This document shows positions 56,423 to 64,000 of a stretch of 64,000 nucleotides of DNA, piece after piece (the first letter of the stretch is position 1; each line of letters begins with the position of its first letter). Made by a program: the position numbers and the translations under genes. The DNA lies in the NCBI GenBank assembly GCA_963853835.1, contig OY970824.1, positions 40,432,727-40,496,726 on the forward strand, in the 5' to 3' direction. The stretch is from Calendula officinalis. Lineage: Eukaryota > Streptophyta > Magnoliopsida > Asterales > Asteraceae. The notes beneath the pieces were generated by a model, which worked only from the letters and a program-made list of their open reading frames with translations, was not told the origin of the DNA and did no database searches.

Positions 56423-59400
56423 TTGGATATTGAAGAGTTCGGGCCGAAGAGGGATGTTCGGGATGAAGTGGTGTTCGGGCCGAAGTGGGATGTTCGGGCC
56501 GAAGTGGTGTTCGGGCCGAAGTGGTGTTCGGGCCGAAGTTCGGTGTTAGGGCTGAGGATGATGTTCGGGCCGAGGTTGAAGTTCGGGCCGAGGTCGGAGT
56601 TCGGGCCGAGGTTGAAGTTCGGGCCGAGGTTGAAGTTCGGGCCGAGGTTGAAGTTCGGGCCGAAAATGAAGTTCGGGCCGGGAACAGTGAAGAGTTCGGG
56701 CCGAACTTGTTCTTGGCAGTGACGAACGAACTATCTATTTTGGTTACTCGTGGGCGTGAAACGGACACTCGAGCTGAAAGTTATGAATGTTTTAGTATAG
56801 CATCTTTTGTCACACAATCTTGGATATTGAAGAGTTCGGGCCGAAGAGGGATGTTCGGGATGAAGTGGTGTTCGGGCCGAAGTGGGATGTTCGGGCCGAA
56901 GTGGTGTTCGGGCCAAAGTGGTGTTCGGGCCGAAGTTCGGTGTTCGGGGCCGAAGGATGATGTTCGGGCCGAGGTTGAAGTTCGGGCCGAGGTCGGAGTT
57001 CGGGCCGAGGTTGAAGTTCGGGCCGAGGTTGAAGTTCGGGCCGAAAATGAAGTTCGGGCCGGGAACAGTGAAGAGTTCGGGCCGAACTTGTTCTTGGCAG
57101 TGACGAACGAACCATCTATTTTGGTTACTCGTGGGCGTGAAACGGACACCCGAGCTGAAAGTTATGAATGTTTTAGTATAGCACCTTTTGTCACACAATC
57201 TTGGATATTGAAGAGTTCGGGCCGAAGAGGGATGTTCGGGCCGAAGTGGTGTTCGGGCCGAAGTGGGATGTTCGGGCCGAAGTGGTGTTCGGGCCGAAGT
57301 GGTGTTCGGGCCGAAGTTCGGTGTTCGGGGCCGAAGGATGATGTTCGGGCCGAGGTTGAAGTTCGGGCCGAGGTCGGAGTTCGGGCCGAGGTTGAAGTTT
57401 GGGCCGAGGTTGAAGTTCGGGCCGAAAATGAAGTTCGGGCCTAGAACAGTGAAGAGTTGGGGCCGAACTTGTTCTTGGCAGTGACGAACGAACCATCTAT
57501 TTTGGTTACTCGTGGGCGTGAAACGGACACCCGAGCTGAAAGTTATGAATGATTTAGTATAGCACCTTTTGTCACACAATCTTGGATATTGAAGAGTTCG
57601 GGCCGAAGAGGGATGTTCGGGCCGAAGTGGTGTTCGGGCCGAAGTGGGATGTTCGGGCTGAAGTGGTGTTCGGGCTGAAGTGGTGTTCGGGCTGAAGTTC
57701 GGTGTTCGGGCCGAGGATGATATTCGGGCCGAGGTTGAAGTTCGGGCCGAGGTCGGAGTTCGGGCCGAGGTTGAAGGTTGGGCCGAGGTTGAAGTTCGGG
57801 CCGAAAATGAAGTTCGGGCCGGGAATAGTGAAGAGTTCGGGCCGAACTTGTTCTTGGCAGTGACGAACGAACCATCTATTTTGGTTACTCGTGGGCGTGA
57901 AACGGACACTCGAGCTGAAAGTTATGAATGTTTTAGTATAGCATCTTTTGTCACACAATCTTGGATATTGAAGAGTTCGGGCCGAAGAGGGATGTTCGGG
58001 ATGAAGTGGTGTTCGGGCCGAAGTGGGATGTTCGGGCCGAAGTGGTGTTCGGGCCGAAGTGGTGTTCGGGCCGAAGTTCGGTGTTAGGGCCGAGGATGAT
58101 GTTCGGGCCGAGGTTGAAGTTCGGGCCGAGGTCGGAGTTCGGGCCGAGGTTGAAGTTCGGGCCGAGGTTGAAGTTCGGGCCGAGGTTGAAGTTCGGGCCG
58201 AAAATGAAGTTCGGGCCGGGAACAGTGAAGAGTTCGGGCCGAACTTGTTCTTGGCAGTGACGAACGAACCATCTATTTTGGTTACTCGTGGGTGTGAAAC
58301 GGACACCCGAGCTGAAAGTTATGAATTTTTAGTATAGCACCTTTTGTCACACAATCTTGGATTTTGAAGAGTTCGGGCTGAAGAGGGATGTTCGGGCTGA
58401 AGAGGGATGTTCGGGCCGAAGTGGTGTTCGGGCCGAAGTGGGATGTTCGGGCCGAAGTGGTGTTCGGGCCGATGTGGTGTTCGGGCCGAAGTTCGGTGTT
58501 CGGGCCGAGGATGATGTTCGGGCTGAGGTTGAAGTTCGGGCCGAGGTTGGAGTTCGGGCCGAGGTTGGAGTTCGAGGCGAGGTTGAAGTTCGGGCCGAAA
58601 ATGAAGTTCGGGTCGGGAACAGTGAAGAGTTCGGGCCGAACTTGTTCTTGGCAGTGACGAACGAACCAGCTATTTTGGTTACTCGTGGGCGTGAAACGGA
58701 CACCCGAGCAGAAAGTTATGAATGTTTTAGAATAGCACCTTTTGTCACACCATCTTGGATATTGAAGAGTTCGGGCCGAAGAGGGATGTTCGGGCCGAAG
58801 TGGTGTTCGGGCCGAAGTGGGATGTTCGGGCAGAAGTGGTGTTCGGGCCGAAGTGGTGTTCGGGCCGAAGTTCGGTGTTCGGGCCGAGGATGACGTTCGG
58901 GCCGAGGAAGAAGCTCGGGCGGAGGTCGGAGTTCGGGCCGAGGTTGAAGTTCGGGCCGAAAATGAAGTTCGGGCCGGGAACAGTGAAGAGTTCGGGCCGA
59001 ACTTGTTCTTGGCAGTGACGACCGAACCTGCTATTTTGGTTACTCGTGGGCGTGAAACGGACACTCGAGCTGAAAGTTATGAATGTTTTAGTATAGCACC
59101 TTTTGTCACACAATCTTGGATATTGAAGAGTTCGGGCCGAAGAGGGATGTTCTGGCCGAAGTGGTGTTCGGGCCGACGTGGGATGTTCGGGCCGAAATGG
59201 TGTTCGGGCCGAAGTGGTGTTCGGGCCGAAGTTCGGTGTTCGGGCCGAGGATGATGTTCGGGCCGAGGTTGAAGTTCGGGCCGAGGTCTGAGTTCGGGCC
59301 GAGGTTGAAGTTCGGGCCGAGGTTGAAGTTCGGGCCGAGGTTGAAGTTCGGGCCGAAAATGAAGTTCGGGCCGAGAACAGTGAAGAGTTGGGGCCGAAGT

Positions 59401-59527
59401 TGTTCTTGGCAGTGACGAACGAACCATCTATTTTGGTTACTCGTGGGCGTGAAACGGACACCCGAGCTGAAAGTTATGAATGTTTTAGTATAGCACCTTT
59501 TGTCACACAATCTTGGATATTGAAGAG

Positions 59528-59538
59528 TTCGGGCCGAA
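59528..59538. repeat. Core 11-mer TTCGGGCCGAA (example copy)
   Basis: Five-base arms TTCGG and CCGAA flank a single central G, so the motif equals its own reverse complement except at the centre. About 13-14 copies, exact or with one mismatch, occur in each 379-bp monomer, which makes on the order of two thousand copies in the window. Frequent variants are TTCGGGCTGAA, TTTGGGCCGAG, TTCAGGCCGAG, TTCGGGCCAAA, TTCGGGTCGAG, TTCGAGCCGAG and TTCTGGCCGAA. The strand is readable only from the centre base and the tails. Confidence 0.92.
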
Positions 59539-59635
59539 GAGGGATGTTCGGGCCGAAGTGGTGTTCGGGCCGAAGTGGGATGTTCGGGCCGAAGTGGTGT
59601 TCGGGCCGAAGTGGTGTTCGGGCCGAAGTTCGGTG
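59528..59635 (+). repeat. Subrepeat block 1 (17/19-bp class), reference copy
   Basis: Six copies of the 11-mer followed by tails beginning AGTG, AGAG or AGTT. Individual lengths are 19, 17, 19, 17, 17 and 19 bp, yet they total 108 bp, exactly six times 18. Gains and losses in this block account for much of the monomer length variation. The 307-bp units have four fewer subrepeats than the 379-bp form. Units 37,597 and 58,357 carry the AGAGGGATG subrepeat twice in succession. The units at 355, 2,487 and 4,473 lack the first two subrepeats and start directly with AGTGGTG. Confidence 0.9.
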
Positions 59636-59743
59636 TTCGGGCCGAGGATGATGTTCGGGCCGAGGTTGAAGTTCGGGCCGAGGTCGGAGTTCGGGCCGAG
59701 GTTGAAGTTCGGGCCGAGGTTGAAGTTCGGGCCGAAAATGAAG
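59636..59743 (+). repeat. Subrepeat block 2 (18-bp class), reference copy
   Basis: Six 18-bp copies with tails of purine-rich GAGG or GAAA type, again 108 bp in total. The AGGTTGAAG tail is the one most often duplicated or lost: monomers of 397 bp such as 45,448, 48,088, 49,624 and 52,264 carry one extra AGGTTGAAG copy, and the 415-bp monomer at 19,343 carries two extra 18-mers. One family has AGGATGACG in place of AGGATGATG at the first position of this block. Confidence 0.9.
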
Positions 59744-59777
59744 TTCGGGCCGAGAACAGTGAAGAGTTGGGGCCGAA

Positions 59778-59906
59778 CTTGTTCTTGGCAGTGACGAACG
59801 AACCATCTATTTTGGTTACTCGTGGGCGTGAAACGGACACCCGAGCTGAAAGTTATGAATGATTTAGTATAGCACCTTTTGTCACACAATCTTGGATATT
59901 GAAGAG
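59778..59906 (+). other. Inter-block linker, reference copy (129 bp)
   Basis: This is the only non-subrepeat part of the monomer. It runs from the last 11-mer of one unit to the first 11-mer of the next, and includes CTTGTTCTTGGCAGTGACG, CGTGGGCGTGAAACGGACAC, GAAAGTTATGAATG, CCTTTTGTCACAC and TTGGATATTGAAGAG. Apart from single-base variants and a few 1-3 bp indels it keeps its length in all units, unlike the subrepeat blocks. It contains stop codons in all three forward frames. Recurrent alternatives that define monomer families are CTTGGCAG/CCTGGCAG, GACGAACG/GACGACCG, GACACCCGAG/GACACTCGAG, GAATGTTTT/GAATGATTT, GCACCTTTT/GCATCTTTT and CACAATC/CACCATC. I do not recognise it as part of any known element, and its function is unknown. 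Confidence 0.9.
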
Positions 59907-60649
59907 TTCGGGCCGAAGAGGGATGTTCGGGCCGAAGTGGTGTTCGGGCCGAAGTGGGATGTTCGGGCTGAAGTGGTGTTCGGGTCGAATTGGTGTTCGG
60001 GCCGAAGTTCGGTGTTCGGGCCGAGGATGATATTCGGGCCGAGGTTGAAGTTCGGGCCGAGGTCGGAGTTCGGGCCGAGGTTGAAGTTTGGGCCGAGGTT
60101 GAAGTTCGGGCCGAAAATGAAGTTCGGGCCGGGAATAGTGAAGAGTTCGGGCCGAACTTGTTCTTGGCAGTGACGAACGAACCATCTATTTTGGTTACTC
60201 GTGGGCGTGAAACGGACACTCGAGCTGAAAGTTATGAATGTTTTAGTATAGCATCTTTTGTCACACAATCTTGGATATTGAAGAGTTCGGGTCGAAGAGG
60301 GATGTTCGGGATGAAGTGGTGTTCGGGCCGAAGTGGGATGTTCGGGCCGAAGTGGTGTTCGGGCCGAAGTGGTGTTAGGGCCGAAGTTCGGTGTTCGGGC
60401 CGAGGATGATGTTCGGGCCGAGGTTGAAGTTCGGGCCGAGGTCGGAGTTCGGACCGAGGTTGAAGTTCGGGCCGAGGTTGAAGTTCGGGCCGAAAATGAA
60501 GTTCGGGCCGGGAACAGTGAAGAGTTCGGGCCGAACTTGTTCTTGGCAGTGACGAACGAACCATCTATTTTGGTTACTCGTGGGCGTGAAACGGACACCC
60601 GAGCTGAAAGTTATGAATGTTTTAGTATAGCACCTTTTGTCACACAATC

Positions 60650-62871
60650 TTGGATTTTGAAGAGTTCGGGCTGAAGAGGGATGTTCGGGCTGAAGAGGGA
60701 TGTTCGGGCCGAAGTGGTGTTCGGGCCGAAGTGGGATGTTCGGGCCGATGTGGTGTTCGGGCCGATGTGGTGTTCGGGCCGAAGTTCGGTGTTCGGGCCG
60801 AGGATGATGTTCGGGCTGAGGTTGAAGTTCGGGCCGAGGTTGGAGTTCGGGCCGAGGTTGGAGTTCGAGGCGAGGTTGAAGTTCGGGCCGAAAATGAAGT
60901 TCGGGTCGGGAACAGTGAAGAGTTCGGGCCGAACTTGTAATTGGCAGTGACGAACGAACCAGCTATTTTGGTTACTCGTGGGCGTGAAACGGACACCCGA
61001 GCAGAAAGTTATGAATGTTTTAGAATAGCACCTTTTGTCACACCATCTTGGATATTGAAGAGTTCGGGCCGAAGAGGGATGTTCGGGCCAAAGTGGTGTT
61101 CGGGCCGAAGTGGGATGTTCGGGCCGAAGTGGTGTTCGGGCCGACGTGGTGTTCGGGCCGAAGTTCGGTGTTCGGGCCGAGGATGACGTTCGGGCCGAGG
61201 AAGAAGTTCGGGCGGAGGTCGGAGTTCGGGCCGAGGTTGAAGTTCGGGCCGAAAATGAAGTTCGGGCCGGGAACAGTGAAGAGTTCGGGCCGAACTTGTT
61301 CTTGGCAGTGACGACCGAACCTGCTATTTTGGTTACTCGTGGGCGTGAAACGGACACTCGAGCTGAAAGTTATGAATGTTTTAGTATAGCACCTTTTCTC
61401 ACACAATCTTGGATATTGAAGAGTTCGGGCCGAAGAGGGATGTTCTGGCCGATGTGGTGTTCGGGCCGAAGTTCGGTGTTCGGGCCGAGGATGATGTTCG
61501 GGCCGAGGTTGAAGTTCGGGCCGAGGTCTGAGTTCGGGCCGAGGTTGAAGTTCGGGCCGAGGTTGAAGTTCGGGCCGAAAATGAAGTTCGGGCCGAGAAC
61601 AGTGAAGAGTTGGGGCCGAAGTTGTTCTTGGCAGTGACGAACGAACCATCTATTTTGGTTACTCGTGGGCGTGAAACGGACACCCGAGCTGAAAGTTATG
61701 AATGTTTTAGTATAGCACCTTTTGTCACACAATCTTGGATATTTAAGAGTTCGGGCCGAAGAGGGATGTTCGGGCCGAAGTGGTGTTCGGGCCGAAGTGG
61801 GATGTTCGGGCCGAAGTGGTGTTCGGGCCGAAGTGGTGTTCGGGCCGAAGTTCGGTGTTCGGGCCGAGGATGATGTTCGGGCCGAGGTTGAAGTTCGGGC
61901 CGAGGTCGGAGTTCGGGCCGAGGTTGAAGTTCGGACCGAGGTTGAAGTTCGGGCTGAAAATGAAGTTCGGGCCGAGAACAGTGAAGAGTTGGGGCCGAAC
62001 TTGTTCTTGGCAGTGACGAACGAACCATCTATTTTGGTTACTCGTGGGCGTGAAACGGACACCCGAGCTGAAAGTTATGAATGATTTAGTATAGCACCTT
62101 TTGTCACACAATCTTGGATATTGAAGAGTTCGGGCCGAAGAGGGATGTTCGGGCCGAAGTGGTGTTCGGGCCGAAGTGGGATGTTCGGGCTGAAGTGGTG
62201 TTCGGGCCGAAGTGGTGTTCGGGCCGAAGTTCGGTGTTCGGGCCGAGGATGATATTCGGGCCGAGGTTGAAGTTCGGGCCGAGGTCGGAGTTCGGGCCGA
62301 GGTTGAAGTTTGGGCCGAGGTTGAAGTTCAGGCCGAAAATGAAGTTCGGGCCGGGAACAGTGAAGAGTTCGGGCCGAACTTGTTCTTGGCAGTGACGAAC
62401 GAACCATCTATTTTGGTTACTCGTGGGCGTGAAACGGACACTCGAGCTGAAAGTTATGAATGTTTTAGTATAGCATCTTTTGTCACACAATCTTGGATAT
62501 TGAAGAGTTCGGGCCGAAGAGGGATGTTCGGGATGAAGTGGTGTTCGGGCCGAAGTGGGATGTTCGGGCCGAAGTGGTGTTCGGGCCGAAGTGGTGTTCG
62601 GGCCGAAGTTCGGTGTTCGGGCCGAGGATGATGTTCGGGCCGAGGTTGAAGTTCGGGCCGAGGTCGGAGTTCGGGCCGAGGTTGAAGTTCGGGCCGAGGT
62701 TGAAGTTCGGGCCGAAAATGAAGTTCGGGCCGGGAACAGTGAAGAGTTCGGGCCGAACTTGTTCTTGGCAGTGACGAACGAACCATCTATTTTGGTTACT
62801 CGTGGGCGTGAAACGGACACCCGAGCTGAAAGTTATGAATGTTTTAGTATAGCACCTTTTGTCACACAATC
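60650..62871 (+). repeat. Right-end HOR, copy 2 (2,222 bp, six monomers)
   Basis: Monomer starts are 60,650, 61,048, 61,409, 61,735, 62,114 and 62,493. It matches copy 1 except that the third unit is 326 bp instead of 397 bp, a loss of about four subrepeats. Copy-specific base changes include GGGCCGATG near 60,743, CTTGTAATTGG near 60,937, and TATTTAAGAG at 61,740. Confidence 0.88.
62745..62759. other. Extended 15-bp palindrome at the linker boundary (example)
   Basis: Where the subrepeat block meets the linker, the last 11-mer is extended to AGTTCGGGCCGAACT: seven-base arms around a central G at 62,752. It is followed by the small inverted repeat GAAC-TT-GTTC. This is the longest local palindrome in the monomer and sits at a fixed place. 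A second common allele has TTGGGG in place of TTCGGG (for example 59,767 and 63,127), which breaks the left arm. Role unknown. Confidence 0.75.
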
Positions 62872-64000
62872 TTGGATATTGAAGAGTTCGGGCCGAAGAG
62901 GGATGTTCGGGCCGAAGTGGTGTTCGGGCCGAAGTGGGATGTTCGGGCCGAAGTGGTGTTCGGGCCGAAGTGGTGTTCGGGCCGAAGTTCGGTGTTCGGG
63001 CCGAAGGATGATGTTCGGGCCGAGGTTGAAGTTCGGGCCGAGGTCGGAGTTCGGGCCGAGGTTGAAGTTCGGGCCGAGGTTGAAGTTCGGGCTGAAAATG
63101 AAGTTCGGGCCGAGAACAGTGAAGAGTTGGGGCCGAACTTGTTCTTGGCAGTGACGAACGAACCATCTATTTTGGTTACTCGTGGGCGTGAAACGGATAC
63201 CCGAGCTGAAAGTTATGAATGATTTAGTATAGCACCTTTTGTCACACAATCTTGGATATTGAAGAGTTCGGGCCGAAGAGGGATGTTCGGGCCGAAGTGG
63301 TGTTCGGGCCGAAGTAGGATGTTCGGGCTGAAGTGGTGTTCGGGCTGAAGTGGTGTTCGGGCCGAAGTTCGGTGTTCGGGCCGAGGATGATATTCGGGCC
63401 GAGGTTGAAGTTCGGGCCAAGGTCGGAGTTCGGGCCGAGGTTGAAGTTTGGGGCGAGGTTGAAGTTCGGGCCGAAAATGAAGTTCGGGCCGGGAACAGTG
63501 AAGAGTTCGGGCCGAACTTGTTCTTGGCAGTGACGAACGAACCATCTATTTCTGTTACTCGTGGGCGTGAAACGGACACTCGAGCTGAAAGTTATGAATG
63601 CTTTAGTATAGCAACTTTTGTCACACAATCTTGGATATTAAAGAGTTCGGGCCGAAGAGGGATGTTCGGGATGAAGTGGTGTTCGGGCCGAAGTGGGATG
63701 TTCGGGCCGAAGTGGTGTTCGGGCCGAAGTGGTGTTCGGGCCGAAGTTCGGTGTTCGGGCCGAGGATGATGTTCGGGCCGAGGTTGAAGTTCGGGCCGAG
63801 GTCGGAGTTCGGGCCGAGGTTGAAGTTCGGGCCGAGGTTGAAGTTCGGGCCGAAAATGAAGTTCGGGCCGGGAACAGTGAAGAGTTCGGGCCGAACTTGT
63901 TCTTGGCAGTGACGAACGAACCATCTATTTTGGTTACTCGTGGGCGTGAAACGGATACCCGAGCTGAAAGTTATGAATGTTTTAGTATAGCACCTTTTGT
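62872..64000 (+). repeat. Monomers at the right edge
   Basis: Unit 62,872 (380 bp) is B-like (GGGCCGAAGGATG, GAATGATTT). Unit 63,252 (379 bp) is related to C/F (two GGGCTGAAG, AGGATGATATT). Unit 63,631 begins with TTCGGGATGAAG like D and is cut by the window end after 370 bp, inside the linker. The array therefore continues to the right. Confidence 0.88.

Larger units (their letters stand above)
52661..58356 (+). repeat. Rearranged HOR tract with hybrid monomers
   Basis: Monomer starts are 52,661 (D), 53,040 (E), 53,421 (F/A hybrid), 53,800 (short B, 361 bp), 54,161 (C), 54,506 (D), 54,885 (E), 55,266 (F), 55,645 (G), 56,042 (D/E/F hybrid), 56,423 (G), 56,820 (D/E hybrid), 57,201 (E), 57,582 (F) and 57,961 (G-like, 396 bp). 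Canonical order breaks down, yet each piece is near-identical to a canonical monomer, so the rearrangements are recent. The G units at 55,645 and 56,423 share the private linker change GAACTATC. Confidence 0.88.
59513..59891 (+). repeat. Reference 379-bp monomer
   Basis: This unit is close to the most common form and serves as a map for all others. Entry sequence TTGGATATTGAAGAG is at 59,513-59,527. Six motif copies with tails AGAGGGATG, AGTGGTG, AGTGGGATG, AGTGGTG, AGTGGTG and AGTTCGGTG fill 59,528-59,635 (lengths 19, 17, 19, 17, 17, 19). Six 18-bp copies with tails AGGATGATG, AGGTTGAAG, AGGTCGGAG, AGGTTGAAG, AGGTTGAAG and AAAATGAAG fill 59,636-59,743. A thirteenth copy runs into GAACAGTGAAGAG (59,744-59,766). 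A fourteenth, here mutated to TTGGGGCCGAA, is at 59,767-59,777. The rest (59,778-59,891) is non-repetitive linker. Subrepeat order is the same in nearly all units, so individual subrepeats have fixed identities. 379 bp is about two nucleosome repeat lengths, which is common among satellites; whether that matters here is inference. Confidence 0.95.
58357..60649 (+). repeat. Right-end HOR, copy 1 (2,293 bp, six monomers)
   Basis: Monomer starts are 58,357 (398), 58,755 (361), 59,116 (397), 59,513 (379), 59,892 (379) and 60,271 (379). The first unit begins TTGGATTTTG and carries a doubled AGAGGGATG subrepeat in GGGCTGAAG form. The second is of the GACG family with AGGAAGAAG. The third has the A-type TTCTGGCCG. 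The fourth ends with GAATGATTT like B. Confidence 0.88.
1..64000 (+). repeat. Nested satellite DNA array filling the window
   Basis: Every part of the window belongs to the same head-to-tail tandem repeat. I located 171 monomer starts (355 to 63,631) by the entry sequence TTGGATATTGAAGAG or its TTGGATTTTG variant, plus one partial monomer at the left edge. Spacing is mostly 342-345, 360-362, 377-381 or 396-398 bp, mean about 372 bp. All units lie in the same orientation. No stretch longer than the 129-bp linker lacks the TTCGGGCCGAA motif, and the linker itself recurs in every unit. I see no promoter, terminator, tRNA, rRNA, transposon end or telomeric repeat. Inference: heterochromatic satellite of a eukaryote; chromosomal location and species are unknown. 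Near-identity of some copies means assembly collapse or expansion cannot be excluded from this sequence alone. Confidence 0.98.

Noticed and set aside
59528..59743. CENP-B box in the subrepeats
   Set aside because: The canonical box pattern TTCG-N4-A-N2-CGGG requires an A five bases after TTCG. Here the base is G (TTCGGGCCG) and no CGGG follows at the right distance. The linker TTCGTTCGTC on the reverse strand does not fit either.
59528..59743. Heat-shock elements from the many GAA and TTC triplets
   Set aside because: Heat-shock elements need GAA and TTC inverted with two-base gaps. Here TTC and GAA of the core are five bases apart and neighbouring triplets have gaps of one or three.
62755..62764. 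LexA-type operator from GAAC-TT-GTTC in the linker
   Set aside because: Known Gram-positive SOS boxes have a four-base spacer between CGAAC and GTTCG. The spacer here is two, and the setting is a eukaryotic satellite.
1..64000. CRISPR array
   Set aside because: Repeats are 17-19 bp with no unique spacers. The pieces between cores are themselves repeated in fixed order, and monomers share the same linker. This is tandem satellite structure.
1..64000. G-quadruplex arrays from recurring GGG
   Set aside because: Only one GGG (rarely GGGG) occurs per subrepeat on either strand, separated by about 15 bp, which is outside usual quadruplex loop lengths.
1..64000. Transposon or retrotransposon origin with terminal repeats
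   Set aside because: No terminal inverted repeats, target-site duplications, primer-binding sites, polypurine tract or transposase/reverse-transcriptase coding sequence was seen. The linker might derive from an element, but nothing in the window shows it.
1..64000. Ribosomal DNA intergenic spacer repeats
   Set aside because: Spacer subrepeats can be short and GC-rich, but 64 kb with no 18S, 5.8S, 28S or 5S sequence argues against it.
1..64000. Telomeric or subtelomeric end
   Set aside because: No TTAGGG, TTTAGGG or TTAGG runs occur and neither window edge is a chromosome end. A subtelomeric position cannot be excluded but is not supported.

Overview
The whole 64 kb window is one uninterrupted head-to-tail satellite DNA array. 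I find no gene, RNA gene, transposon, telomeric repeat or single-copy stretch, and no unit in inverted orientation. Both window edges cut through monomers, so the array continues on both sides. The architecture (long tandem array, higher-order repeats, no coding constraint) indicates a eukaryotic nuclear genome, most likely centromeric, pericentromeric, subtelomeric or other heterochromatin. I cannot name the species or a published satellite family. A plant is my weak guess, from the general feel of the linker and from many C-to-T changes at CpG, and should not be relied on.

The repeat is nested on four levels. Level 1 is a 17-19 bp subrepeat built on the 11-mer TTCGGGCCGAA, a near-perfect palindrome with one odd central base. 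Level 2 is a monomer of typically 379 bp. It consists of a 15-bp entry sequence, six subrepeats of 17 or 19 bp (108 bp in total), six subrepeats of 18 bp (another 108 bp), two further motif copies and a non-repetitive linker of about 129 bp. I place 171 monomer starts at the first T of TTGGATATTGAAGAG (or its TTGGATTTTG form), plus one partial monomer at the left edge; mean spacing is about 372 bp. Level 3 is higher-order repeats (HORs) of roughly 2.0-2.9 kb made of 5-8 distinguishable monomers. Level 4 is duplication of 2.4-7.7 kb segments inside the array.

Layout: 1-6,656, three rearranged copies of a roughly 2.1-kb HOR; 6,657-13,260 and 15,770-23,492, two copies of one large segment separated by 13,261-15,769; 23,493-31,731, a region with a 2.4-kb segment present twice at an offset of 5,296 bp; 31,732-37,217, short 307-bp monomers and two copies of a 2.24-kb HOR; 37,218-39,557, an irregular stretch; 39,558-43,204, an older HOR form; 43,205-58,356, a nearly identical seven-monomer 2,640-bp HOR (A-B-C-D-E-F-G) with partial and hybrid copies; 58,357-64,000, two copies of a 2.2-2.3 kb HOR.

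The many apparent open reading frames on both strands, up to 484 codons, are a by-product of the stop-poor palindromic subrepeat. Most monomer lengths are not multiples of three, so the frame changes from unit to unit. The value of the window is as a readable record of satellite evolution: length steps of 18 bp, linker-loss fusions whose joints lie in the 11-mer, hybrid monomers, and segmental duplications that differ by whole repeat units.
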